Shown in pieces: positions 1 through 6,527 of a DNA stretch of 8,128 nt. The DNA is taken from positions 1 through 8,128 of the forward strand of contig SSGY01000073.1 in the NCBI GenBank assembly GCA_008017145.1, written 5' to 3'. Source of the DNA: Neisseriales bacterium (GTDB taxonomy: Bacteria > Pseudomonadota > Gammaproteobacteria > Burkholderiales > UBA11063). Numbering within the stretch: the first letter of the stretch is position 1; every line of letters begins with the position of its first letter. The notes under the pieces are model-generated. The model worked only from the letters and a program-made list of their open reading frames with translations, did no database searches and was not told where the DNA came from. Position numbers and translations under genes: made by a program.

Positions 1-94
1 AAACAGTTGAGTTAAGGGTTTCACCAGAAGGTGTTGTCGCACAGCTAGAAAGAAATGCGTTACCCAATAAAATAAACATAGCTAACTTATTCAA
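1..94 (-). CDS. Predicted lipoprotein, N-terminal fragment (runs off left edge)
   Basis: About 31 codons are open on the minus strand and continue past the window edge. From a TTG start the peptide begins MNKLAMFILLGNAFLSSC: a lysine at residue 3, a hydrophobic core, and a lipobox L15-S16-S17-C18, the signal for signal peptidase II cleavage and lipid attachment. After the cysteine comes a Ser/Thr-rich stretch (ATTPSGETLNSTV), as in the tether of many lipoproteins. An in-frame TAA five codons before the TTG bounds the start. The alternative ATG at 79-77 would leave an uncharged and very short signal peptide, so TTG is preferred, although the Shine-Dalgarno sequence is weak for both. The gene is 161 nt downstream of tdk and probably separate from that cluster. 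Only the signal peptide is visible, so no function can be assigned. Confidence 0.55.
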   Translation of the reverse strand, partial: MNKLAMFILLGNAFLSSCATTPSGETLNSTV

Positions 95-255
95 ATTCTT
101 TTTTGTTATTTTTTATTTTCTTTCAATACATATAAAATTGGCGCATCGTTTAAAAGCTGAACACAGAATGAGAGTCTGTGATGTTTATACTAATAATCAA
201 TCTAAGTGGGTAGCGTGCGTTTTATTGGCTGTACTTTACAAATAACATTTACAGC
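95..255. other. Intergenic region between tdk and the lipoprotein gene
   Basis: A 161-nt AT-rich gap. Directly after the tdk stop, the minus strand has GCTGTA, 16 nt, TACAGC (228-255), and further on CACAGA, 7 nt, TCTGTG (162-180). Neither stem exceeds 6 bp or is followed by a clean T run, so neither is a convincing terminator. A promoter for the lipoprotein gene must lie here or upstream, but I see no good -35/-10 pair. Confidence 0.4.
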
Positions 256-849
256 TTATTTCCAAATTCCATCTTTCCAATGCCTTCTGCACACCGAAAC
301 ATATTTAGTGTCAATTTTTTTGAGATTTTCATCATCAACCACTACTGGCGCACCTTGCTTAACGGCGATGCCATCGCGTACCAACATATTAAAATTAGCT
401 TTACGTCCACAATGGCAGATCGTTTTAACTTCTTCCAAGGTATCTGCGATTGCGAGGAGGGTAGTAGCGGCAGGAAATGGTTCACCACGATAATCACTGC
501 GTAAGCCGTAGCAAATTACTGGGATATTGAGATAATCGACTACATCAGAGAGCTGAATAATTTGCTCGGAGCTAAAGAAGTGAATTTCATCAATGAGAAC
601 ACAAGCAATTTTTTGCTGCTCATTTTGGGCTTTGATTAAATCAAACAAATTATCCTCGATGGTGGTCGAGATTGCTTCTTTATCAAAACCAATACGCGAA
701 CGGACTTTATTATCACCCGCCCGACGATCAATTGCAGAAGTAACTACCAAAGTATGTTGCCCACGGTCTTCATAATTATAGGCAACTTTTAACAAATCAA
801 GGGTTTTACCCGCATCCATTGCCGAGTAACGAAAAAATAATTTAGCCAT
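256..849 (-). CDS. tdk: Thymidine kinase (type II)
   Basis: Cytosolic kinase that phosphorylates thymidine (and deoxyuridine) to dTMP with ATP in pyrimidine salvage. The protein has 197 aa, close to the roughly 205 aa of the Escherichia enzyme. A P-loop lies at residues 9-16 (SAMDAGKT). The catalytic-base region is DEIHF at 87-91, with E88 the expected base. A nucleoside-binding lasso region begins at YGLRSDYRGEPF (114-125). Zinc-type ligands are C145 and C147 (ICHCGRK) and C187 and H190 (VCRRH). The residue after the catalytic Glu is usually followed by Gln (DExQF); here it is His90. The ATG follows the upp stop by 2 nt and has no convincing Shine-Dalgarno sequence, so translation is probably coupled to upp. 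It is the last gene of the ygfZ-upp-tdk cluster. The family call is secure; the effect of His90 is unknown. Confidence 0.95.
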   Translation of the reverse strand: MAKLFFRYSAMDAGKTLDLLKVAYNYEDRGQHTLVVTSAIDRRAGDNKVRSRIGFDKEAISTTIEDNLFDLIKAQNEQQKIACVLIDEIHFFSSEQIIQLSDVVDYLNIPVICYGLRSDYRGEPFPAATTLLAIADTLEEVKTICHCGRKANFNMLVRDGIAVKQGAPVVVDDENLKKIDTKYVSVCRRHWKDGIWK

Positions 850-851
850 GA

Positions 852-1481
852 CTATTTAGTGCCAAAAATACGGTCGCCAGCATCACCAAGCCCAGGAACG
901 ATATAGTCGTGATCATTTAACCCTTCATCAATCGAACCTGTATAAATTTCAACATCTGGATGTGCTTGACGAATTTTATCAACTCCTTCGGGAGCAGAGA
1001 GAATGCAGACAAATTTAATATTGCTCGCACCATGCTGTTTGAGTAAATCAATTGCCGCGATCGCCGAACCACCAGTTGCTAGCATTGGGTCTAACAGGAA
1101 AACATCACGGTTTTCAATATCGCTGGGTAATTTGCAATAATATTCTACTGGCAGATGAGTGTTTGGGTCGCGATACATTCCGATATGCCCAATTTTGGCA
1201 TTTGGAACAAAATCAGCGATAGCATCCGCCATTGCCAAGCCAGCACGCAGAATCGGGATTAGTGCTAATTTACGTCCAGCCAGCACGGGTGCTTTAGTTT
1301 TAACCAGTGGTGTTTCAATTTCAACTAGTTCAGTTTTGATGTTGCGCATTGCTTCATAACCAATCAACTGAGATAATTCATGGGTCAGCTCGCGAAACTC
1401 TTTAGTTCCGGTATTTTTATCGCGCATTATGGTTAATTTATGTTGAACTAAAGGGTGGGTAATAGTATGAACTTTTGTCAC
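852..1481 (-). CDS. upp: Uracil phosphoribosyltransferase
   Basis: Converts uracil and PRPP to UMP and pyrophosphate in the cytosol (pyrimidine salvage). With a GTG start at 1481-1479 the protein has 209 aa, essentially the length of the Escherichia enzyme (208 aa), and begins [16 protein letters not shown], matching the usual 'HPLVxHKL' N-terminus. The PRPP loop DPMLATGGS is at residues 131-139, and the uracil-binding C-terminal segment [12 protein letters not shown] at 193-204. A longer frame opens from TTG at 1520, but that adds 13 residues foreign to the family. The GTG has a good AGGAG at 1489-1493 with 7-nt spacing. The start is 2 nt after the ygfZ stop, and the tdk start is 2 nt after the upp stop, so these three genes are almost certainly one transcript. 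All key residues look intact. Confidence 0.97.
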   Translation of the reverse strand: MTKVHTITHPLVQHKLTIMRDKNTGTKEFRELTHELSQLIGYEAMRNIKTELVEIETPLVKTKAPVLAGRKLALIPILRAGLAMADAIADFVPNAKIGHIGMYRDPNTHLPVEYYCKLPSDIENRDVFLLDPMLATGGSAIAAIDLLKQHGASNIKFVCILSAPEGVDKIRQAHPDVEIYTGSIDEGLNDHDYIVPGLGDAGDRIFGTK

Positions 1482-1483
1482 GA

Positions 1484-2293
1484 TTATGCTCCTGTTGATT
1501 CGTCGATTAATGTAGTACAAGTAAGTTTTTGTTGATTGTCTGCATCCAAGTATGCATTGTCTAGACAGTTATTTTGTAATGAAACCAAGCCATGATAGTT
1601 CTGCCCATCTTGATAATAGTCAATGATAGTGCCAATTTCTTGATTATCCATTAGCGGGCTGACTACGCCTTGTCCAATCTGCGGCTGGGTGTCGGTGGTG
1701 AATTTTGCCATGCGCCGTTTTACTTTACCCAGATAATGAGTGCGAGCAACGATCTCCTGTCCAGTATAACAGCCTTTTTTAAAATTAATTCCACCAATTA
1801 AATCATAATTGATCTGTTGGGGAATAATCTTTTCAATTGATTCGAGATAAATCATTGGCAGAGCATTATCAACTAGAAATTTATGCCATGCATTGCTATC
1901 TGTGGTGTTCTCTTGTGGGGGCTCGCTGATATTAAGGTATTTGTCAGCGCTTAATTGCAGATTGTAACCGCCATCAATCTGAGTATCACTTAGGTAAATT
2001 GATTTAGCGCTGATAGCTAGAGTAACTTTACTACGTAAAATATACATTTTAAGGCGCGGTAAAATTTTATCAATTACACTTTTGCTAGTGATTAAATAAT
2101 AGCTATTTTCTTGATATTGAGTAATGATGAAAGTGGCGAGAGTGCGCCCTTTATTATTTAGGTGAGCGGAAAATTGCCAGGGCTTGCTGTCTAGTCCACG
2201 GATGTCGTTGGTAAGTTGTCCCTGCAGGTAGGTTGCAGCATCACTGCCGCTACATTCTAGGATGGATAATTCTGAGTTAAGGTTTAAGGTCAT
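1484..2293 (-). CDS. ygfZ: Folate-binding protein YgfZ (GcvT-like, Fe-S enzyme maintenance)
   Basis: Member of the YgfZ/GcvT/COG0354 family. In Escherichia it is a tetrahydrofolate-binding protein needed for full activity of some [4Fe-4S] enzymes such as MiaB. The signature KKGCYTGQE is at residues 172-180, with the conserved cysteine at C175, followed by IVART and a basic KVKRR. It is preceded by [16 protein letters not shown], which closely parallels the Escherichia 'FIPQATNLQALGGISF' segment. The N-terminus ([10 protein letters not shown] at 22-31) also fits. The protein has 269 aa, shorter than the 326 aa of Escherichia; it starts at the conserved domain and appears to lack some middle residues. 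The ATG has AAGGAG 9 nt upstream. It is the first gene of the cluster with upp and tdk and ends 2 nt before upp. The family call is firm; the exact client enzymes are not inferable. Confidence 0.92.
   Translation of the reverse strand: MTLNLNSELSILECSGSDAATYLQGQLTNDIRGLDSKPWQFSAHLNNKGRTLATFIITQYQENSYYLITSKSVIDKILPRLKMYILRSKVTLAISAKSIYLSDTQIDGGYNLQLSADKYLNISEPPQENTTDSNAWHKFLVDNALPMIYLESIEKIIPQQINYDLIGGINFKKGCYTGQEIVARTHYLGKVKRRMAKFTTDTQPQIGQGVVSPLMDNQEIGTIIDYYQDGQNYHGLVSLQNNCLDNAYLDADNQQKLTCTTLIDESTGA
1489..1493 (-). promoter_or_regulatory. Ribosome-binding site deciding the GTG start of upp
   Basis: The minus strand reads AGGAG, then 7 nt, then GTG at 1481-1479. The site lies inside the last codons of ygfZ. 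It favours the GTG over the upstream TTG at 1520, which would make a protein longer than the family norm. Confidence 0.8.
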
Positions 2294-2334
2294 GTTGTTG
2301 TACTCCTTAACCCGTTATTTTAGCACTTGTACTA

Positions 2335-2351
2335 CTGTTTTATTTAAACAG
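2335..2351. repeat. Short inverted repeat in the ygfZ leader
   Basis: CTGTTT, a 5-nt loop (TATTT), then AAACAG: a 6-bp perfect inverted repeat located 42 nt upstream of the ygfZ ATG and just downstream of the candidate -10 box. It could be a small operator or a weak hairpin in the 5' leader. In DNA this AT-rich such a short dyad could also be chance. Confidence 0.3.
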
Positions 2352-2358
2352 ATTGATT

Positions 2359-2364
2359 ATTGTA
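2359..2364 (-). promoter_or_regulatory. Possible -10 box of a ygfZ-upp-tdk promoter
   Basis: The minus strand reads TACAAT about 65 nt before the ygfZ ATG, inside the 181-nt gap after ycaQ. The best -35 candidate is TTGCTC, but its spacer of about 20 nt is too long for a standard sigma-70 promoter. Two copies of AGCCTA lie just upstream of, and overlap, the box. The gap makes a promoter likely somewhere here; this particular site is a guess. Confidence 0.25.
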
Positions 2365-2474
2365 GGCTATTAGGCTTCTTTTATGAGCAATTATTTTGCT
2401 TTTAGGTTGAAGAACTTTGAGACATAAAGTCTATATTTAGCACATGAGTGTCGTAAAAGTATATTTATGACAGC

Positions 2475-3611
2475 TTATATTCCTTCAAGGAGAGGGCATT
2501 TATTGAAATCAGCAAATCTTTGCAGCTCATTGCGTAATAATAGCAACAGCTGTTTTTGATCGAACTCATCATTTTCCAGATGAAGCTTTATCACTTCAAA
2601 TCGCTGCTCTGCACGATGTGCCTTACAATCAACTCGACCGATGAAGGTATCCCCGTATAGAATTGGTAAACAAAAGTAGCCAAACACTCGCTTAGCTGCT
2701 GCAGTATAACATTCAATTCGATAATCAAAATTAAACAGCAAACTCAACCGCTCACGGTGAATTACCAAATTATCAAAGGGCGAGAGGATTTTTATTTGAG
2801 CATTGGTTTTTACTGTTCTTTCTCCCAATTCAAGTGCTTTATTATCCACATAAATTGTCGTTCTGCCAATATTAGAGATTGCACTCACTACTCCAGAACT
2901 AATGTATTCACTGAGAACTTCACGCATCATATCTTGCAAGGATTTTCCGGTTCTAAGATGCAATAGCTGTTTCAGAGTAAAAACACCATGTGCTCTGAGT
3001 GTTGTCTCAAGTAAATATATCGCGTACTCTCTTAATGTTGGCATACTTAGGTCGATATTTTGTGGCAAACAGCGTTCAGCAAGGTCATAGATTTTCTCCA
3101 TACCATTGCGCTCACAGATCATAAGATCGCCCTGCATGAATAATTTGTCAAGAGCACGTCGTTCTTGCCCCAGATTCCACCAGCCGCCCTTTTTCTGATT
3201 GCTTTTACCAATATCACGTACGCGCAATTCTCCTTCGGCTCTTACGCGAGCTAAAATTTCACCCATCAGGCGCTTGTCGACATTTGTATAATAACGGTTT
3301 TCATCATTACGAATTGACATCATCCGTGGTAGTGCATAACGGTAATCACACATCGGCAAATATGCTGCCGCATGATACCAATACTCAAAGATATGCTGCT
3401 TTTTAACCAGTTGGTTCAGGTGGGTAGGATCATAATCAGCTACTCTATTCCATAATACATGGTGATGTGCTCGCTCGACCACCGATAGCGTATCAATCTG
3501 TACATAAGCAAGATTCTCAATTGCGTTGAGCGTTCCAGATAATCCTGCTCCAAATTGTTGCGACAGTAAGCCTTGCTTAAATAGTGCCAGATACCTTAAT
3601 TGTGCGTTCAT
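2475..3611 (-). CDS. ycaQ: YcaQ-like winged-helix DNA glycosylase (interstrand crosslink repair)
   Basis: Member of the HTH_42 (formerly DUF1006) family. Escherichia YcaQ (AlkX) is a DNA glycosylase that unhooks interstrand crosslinks and removes bulky N7-alkylguanines; Streptomyces AlkZ is a relative. The family's catalytic QxD motif is visible as Q38-I39-D40 in YVQIDTLSVVERAHHHVLW. Next come FEYWYHAAAYLP (75-86) and DYRYALPRM (89-97), typical of YcaQ. The C-terminal half carries LSPFDNLVIHRERL (277-290), FDYRIECY (295-302) and GYFCLPILYGD (311-321). At 378 aa it is slightly shorter than the roughly 410 aa of Escherichia. An in-frame TAG directly precedes the ATG, so the start cannot lie further upstream; the Shine-Dalgarno sequence is poor. 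It starts 57 nt after oppF and may be read from the opp transcript. Its substrate range is inferred from the family. Confidence 0.88.
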   Translation of the reverse strand: MNAQLRYLALFKQGLLSQQFGAGLSGTLNAIENLAYVQIDTLSVVERAHHHVLWNRVADYDPTHLNQLVKKQHIFEYWYHAAAYLPMCDYRYALPRMMSIRNDENRYYTNVDKRLMGEILARVRAEGELRVRDIGKSNQKKGGWWNLGQERRALDKLFMQGDLMICERNGMEKIYDLAERCLPQNIDLSMPTLREYAIYLLETTLRAHGVFTLKQLLHLRTGKSLQDMMREVLSEYISSGVVSAISNIGRTTIYVDNKALELGERTVKTNAQIKILSPFDNLVIHRERLSLLFNFDYRIECYTAAAKRVFGYFCLPILYGDTFIGRVDCKAHRAEQRFEVIKLHLENDEFDQKQLLLLLRNELQRFADFNKCPLLEGI

Positions 3612-3668
3612 CTAGGAACATTACCCATCTCTACCATCATCTTGATAGTTTTATGCTGTTCTATCGTT

Positions 3669-4643
3669 TTAACTTACCGCTTTAAAACAAGTTACAAAAT
3701 GCTCCTGCACAATTTTACCTTCTGGACGTGATGCACGACATCTATCCTCTGCTTGTGGGCAACGAGTACTAAATACACAACCTTTGGGCGGATTAACTGG
3801 TGAGGGTAAATCGCCTTCAAGGAGCTGAATTTGCTTGGTTTTTTCCAGCGTTGGATTAGCAACTGGTACAGCTGACAGCAAAGCTTTGGTGTATGGGTGT
3901 AACGTATTGTTGTAAATAGTTTGCTTATTGCCCAGTTCCATAATATTACCCAGATACATTACTAAAATGCGTTTACAAATGTGTTTGACAACGCCTAGAT
4001 CATGCGAAATGAATAAAATTGTTAATTTAAGCTGCTGTTGTAATTCTTGCAATAGATTGATAATTTGTGCTTTAATTGACACATCCAATGCACTTACTGA
4101 TTCATCACAAATCAATATCTTGGGTTCGAGAATCAATGCACGTGCAATCCCAATCCGCTGACATTGCCCACCCGAGAATTCTTGCGGATAACGATTTACC
4201 TGATTTTGAGTTAAACCAACCAGTTTCATGGTTGCTAATACTTTTTGTAAAACCTGATCTTTTTTCATATCTGGATAAAGAGTTATCAGTGGCTCAGAGA
4301 TGATTTCAGCAACCGTCATGCGTGGGTCAAGCGCCGCAACTGGGTCTTGGAAAATAAACTGCATTTGTTTATGAACTTCATTCCATTCTTTGGAAGAAGC
4401 TTTAGCCAGATCAATTTTGCCATCAAAGAGAGCGCTACCCGAGGTGATTTTATTTAGTCCGCACAACGCGCGTGCCAAAGAAGATTTACCACAGCCAGAT
4501 TCACCGACGATACCTAAAGTTTCACCTTCAAAAACGTCAAAATCAACGCCATCAACTGCATGTACCACCCGTTTAGCTTTGAACATGCCACCACCCAGCT
4601 CAAAATGAACTTTGAGGTTTTTTACTTCGAGAATTTTTTTCAT
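3669..4643 (-). CDS. oppF: Oligopeptide ABC transporter ATP-binding protein OppF
   Basis: One of the two cytoplasmic ATPases driving peptide import through OppB-OppC. It has 324 aa. Visible motifs are Walker A GESGCGKS (47-54), Q-loop Q99 in FIFQDP, ABC signature FSGGQCQR (157-164), Walker B ILICDE (176-181) and H-loop H214 in FISHD. The C-terminal oligopeptide domain includes HPYTKALLSAVP (249-260) and four cysteines C289, C295, C302 and C319. The FSGGQCQRIGIARAL signature is the OppF/DppF form. I chose the ATG at 4643-4641 because GGAGG lies 7 nt upstream and MKKILEVKNLKVHF is a normal family start; an upstream frame would add 7 unrelated residues. The ATG overlaps the oppD stop (ATGA), so translation is probably coupled. 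All ATPase motifs are intact. A dipeptide rather than oligopeptide substrate cannot be excluded. Confidence 0.95.
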   Translation of the reverse strand: MKKILEVKNLKVHFELGGGMFKAKRVVHAVDGVDFDVFEGETLGIVGESGCGKSSLARALCGLNKITSGSALFDGKIDLAKASSKEWNEVHKQMQFIFQDPVAALDPRMTVAEIISEPLITLYPDMKKDQVLQKVLATMKLVGLTQNQVNRYPQEFSGGQCQRIGIARALILEPKILICDESVSALDVSIKAQIINLLQELQQQLKLTILFISHDLGVVKHICKRILVMYLGNIMELGNKQTIYNNTLHPYTKALLSAVPVANPTLEKTKQIQLLEGDLPSPVNPPKGCVFSTRCPQAEDRCRASRPEGKIVQEHFVTCFKAVS

Positions 4644-5614
4644 TGAGTTACCTCCACAGTACATTTCATAACATGACGCGGTGAAATTTTACGTAACGGA
4701 ATCTGTCCGCTGCACGCAGCACTTACTTTGCTGCAACGAGGTTGAAACGGGCAGCCTTCCGGTAAATGCAGTAAATTTGGTGGTTCTCCCGGGATCGTTT
4801 TGAGCTTATCCACATCGTGATCGATACTCGGAATTGTTTCCAGTAAAGCGCTGGTATAAGGATGGTACGGGGTAGCAAAGACTTGTTCAATTGTTGCAGT
4901 TTCCATTAGCCAGCCACCATACATTACATTCACTCGGTCACAGATATTCGCCACTACACCCATATCATGCGTGATAAAGATAATTGACATATTCATTTCT
5001 TGTTTTAGTTCTTTGAGTAGCTCCAAGATTTGCGCCTGAACAGTTACATCAAGTGCGGTAGTTGGTTCATCGGCAATTAGTAATTTTGGCTTGGTTAATA
5101 ATGACATAGCAATCATTACCCGTTGACGCATCCCACCAGAAAATTCGTGCGGATAGAGGTGAATCCGATTTTTAGCATCAGGAATTTTAACCTTATCCAG
5201 CATTTTGATTGCTTCATCCAAGGCTTGTTTGTAAGGCATATTTTTATGCAGCATCAACACCTCAGTCATTTGTGAGCTTATTTTGAGATATGGATTTAAT
5301 GAAGTCATTGGGTCTTGGAAAATCATAGCAATTTGATCACCGCGGAGCTTATTTAGCTTGCCAGTTGACATGCCAACTAGTTCTTGCCCATTAAATTTAA
5401 CAGAACCTTTAACTTTTCCATTGCCAGCTAGTAAACCCATTAATGCCAGCATAGTTTGACTTTTGCCCGAACCAGACTCACCAACAATCCCAATAATTTC
5501 ACTATCGTAGACTTTAAATGACAGACCATTGACTGCGCGAACTAAGCCATCCTGAACTTTAAATTCAACAACTAAATCGCGAACTTCTAAAAGAGGAGTT
5601 TTTTTGTTATTCAT
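4640..5614 (-). CDS. oppD: Oligopeptide ABC transporter ATP-binding protein OppD
   Basis: Second ATPase of the peptide importer, pairing with OppF on the cytoplasmic face of OppB-OppC. It has 324 aa. Motifs are Walker A GESGSGKS (45-52), Q-loop Q100 in MIFQDPMTSLNP, signature FSGGMRQR (158-165), Walker B LLIADEPT (178-185) and H216 in FITHDMG. The C-terminal oligopeptide/dipeptide domain carries HPYTSALLETIP (251-262), then GEPPNLLHLPEGCPFQPRC, with four cysteines C288, C294, C301 and C318. This arrangement resembles the iron-sulphur cluster domain reported in mycobacterial OppABCD. The ATG at 5614-5612 has AGGAG 6 nt upstream; that site overlaps the oppC stop codon, and the gap to oppC is 9 nt. 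The FSGGMRQR signature and DPMTSLNP are typical of OppD/DppD. The core motifs show no defect. Confidence 0.95.
   Translation of the reverse strand: MNNKKTPLLEVRDLVVEFKVQDGLVRAVNGLSFKVYDSEIIGIVGESGSGKSQTMLALMGLLAGNGKVKGSVKFNGQELVGMSTGKLNKLRGDQIAMIFQDPMTSLNPYLKISSQMTEVLMLHKNMPYKQALDEAIKMLDKVKIPDAKNRIHLYPHEFSGGMRQRVMIAMSLLTKPKLLIADEPTTALDVTVQAQILELLKELKQEMNMSIIFITHDMGVVANICDRVNVMYGGWLMETATIEQVFATPYHPYTSALLETIPSIDHDVDKLKTIPGEPPNLLHLPEGCPFQPRCSKVSAACSGQIPLRKISPRHVMKCTVEVTQ
4651..4655 (-). promoter_or_regulatory. Ribosome-binding site deciding the oppF start
   Basis: The minus strand reads GGAGG, 7 nt, then ATG at 4643-4641. It lies within the last codons of oppD and selects the start MKKILEV over an ATG-like start 7 codons upstream. 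Confidence 0.8.
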
Positions 5615-5623
5615 CTGTGGCTC

Positions 5624-6496
5624 CTAGCGTGGGTCTAATGCATCACGTAAGCCATTGGCAAAGAATGCAAAAGAAAGTAAAGTTATAATCATAAGACCAG
5701 CAGGGAAGAGTAATAACCACCATGCTTGCATATTTTGCGCCCCATCCGAAATTAATAATCCCCACGAAGTCATCGGCTCAGTTACGCCCAAACCAAAGAA
5801 ACTCAATACTGCCGAGAGTACAATCATATTCGGTACGGTCAATGCAGCATAAACAATTACCACACCAAGTAAATTAGGGATTACGTGACGGGTGATAATT
5901 TTAAAATTACTCACGCCTGAAACCATAGCCGCTTCAACATATTCTTTATGTTTGATGCTCAGGGTTTGTCCGCGGACAATCCGAGACATATCCAGCCAGG
6001 AAATCGCAGCAATAGCAACAAATGACAGCGCCATGCTGTTACCAAAAAGAGTAATTAGCAAGATACAGAAAAATAAAAACGGAATACCGTATAACACATC
6101 AACAATCCGCATCATAACCGTGTCAACTTTACCGCCGACGTATCCCGCAATCGCACCGTAAAAGATTCCGACCAACAGCACGACGAATGCCGCAGCAAAA
6201 GCGATTTCAAAGGTTATCCGCCCACCGATGAATGAACGAACGAATAAATCGCGCCCTAAGCTATCAGTACCAAACCAATGTGCCATGCTTGGCGATTGCA
6301 TAATTTCGCTCCAGTTGGTTTTATCATAGCTTACACCACTAAATATTGGCACGACAATGCACATTAAAGTTAAGGTAACGATTATCAAACCGCTAGTCAT
6401 GGCTAATTTATTACGTGATAAACGGCTGAAAACACTCCGCCAGAACCCCTTAGTTGCTGGCGCGTCTATATTCAAGTTTTTTGTTTTAAAAATCAT
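5624..6496 (-). CDS. oppC: Oligopeptide ABC transporter permease OppC
   Basis: Inner-membrane permease subunit that forms the peptide channel with OppB. It has 290 aa, near the usual length of about 300. A cytoplasmic N-terminus (1-30) leads to a first membrane segment at about 32-54. The family block HWFGTDSLGRDLFVR is at 73-87. Further hydrophobic segments lie at about 98-120, 134-156, 210-232 and 258-282. The EAA loop that contacts the ATPases is at about 187-208 (YVEAAMVSGVSNFKIITRH). It ends ANGLRDALDPR, the standard OppC/DppC C-terminus. The ATG has AAGGAA about 9 nt upstream. Unlike the other junctions of the operon, it is separated from oppB by 145 nt holding a palindromic element. 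OppC identity rests on its position and similarity; DppC-like substrate preference is possible. Confidence 0.95.
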   Translation of the reverse strand: MIFKTKNLNIDAPATKGFWRSVFSRLSRNKLAMTSGLIIVTLTLMCIVVPIFSGVSYDKTNWSEIMQSPSMAHWFGTDSLGRDLFVRSFIGGRITFEIAFAAAFVVLLVGIFYGAIAGYVGGKVDTVMMRIVDVLYGIPFLFFCILLITLFGNSMALSFVAIAAISWLDMSRIVRGQTLSIKHKEYVEAAMVSGVSNFKIITRHVIPNLLGVVIVYAALTVPNMIVLSAVLSFFGLGVTEPMTSWGLLISDGAQNMQAWWLLLFPAGLMIITLLSFAFFANGLRDALDPR

Positions 6497-6498
6497 GC

Positions 6499-6517
6499 AA
6501 CAGTTTCCTTATTTTTA
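6499..6517. repeat. Left copy of imperfect direct repeat flanking the palindrome (contains oppC RBS)
   Basis: The plus-strand segment AACAGTTTCCTTATTTTTA matches 6631-6651 at 18 of 19 positions when two single-base gaps are allowed. On the coding strand it holds AATAAGGAAACTG, the ribosome-binding region of oppC. The other copy sits at the oppB stop codon. Confidence 0.55.
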
Positions 6518-6527
6518 CTATCAAAAT

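Noticed and set aside
192..203. AATAATCAATCT shared with the opposite strand at 2351-2362
   Set aside because: A few 12-bp matches are expected by chance in 8 kb of AT-rich DNA, and the flanks do not match.
228..255. GCTGTA...TACAGC after tdk as a rho-independent terminator
   Set aside because: Six base pairs around a 16-nt loop, followed by CAATAAAAC rather than a T tract; recorded only in the intergenic note.
206..504. Plus-strand open reading frames opposite tdk
   Set aside because: They lie antisense to a complete, motif-bearing thymidine kinase and their translations show no recognisable domain; they are shadows of the real gene.
1482..1520. Thirteen-residue N-terminal extension of upp from a TTG start
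   Set aside because: The extension overlaps ygfZ, does not match the family N-terminus, and the GTG has the better ribosome-binding site.
2386..2400. AGCAA-N5-TTGCT dyad in the ycaQ-ygfZ gap
   Set aside because: Five base pairs in AT-rich DNA; likely chance.
3644..3665. Hairpin GATAG...CTATC after oppF as a terminator
   Set aside because: Only 5 bp with a 12-nt loop, and no T run follows it on the minus strand.
5892..6161. An 89-codon plus-strand frame opposite oppC
   Set aside because: It is antisense to the conserved permease core and resembles no protein family I know.
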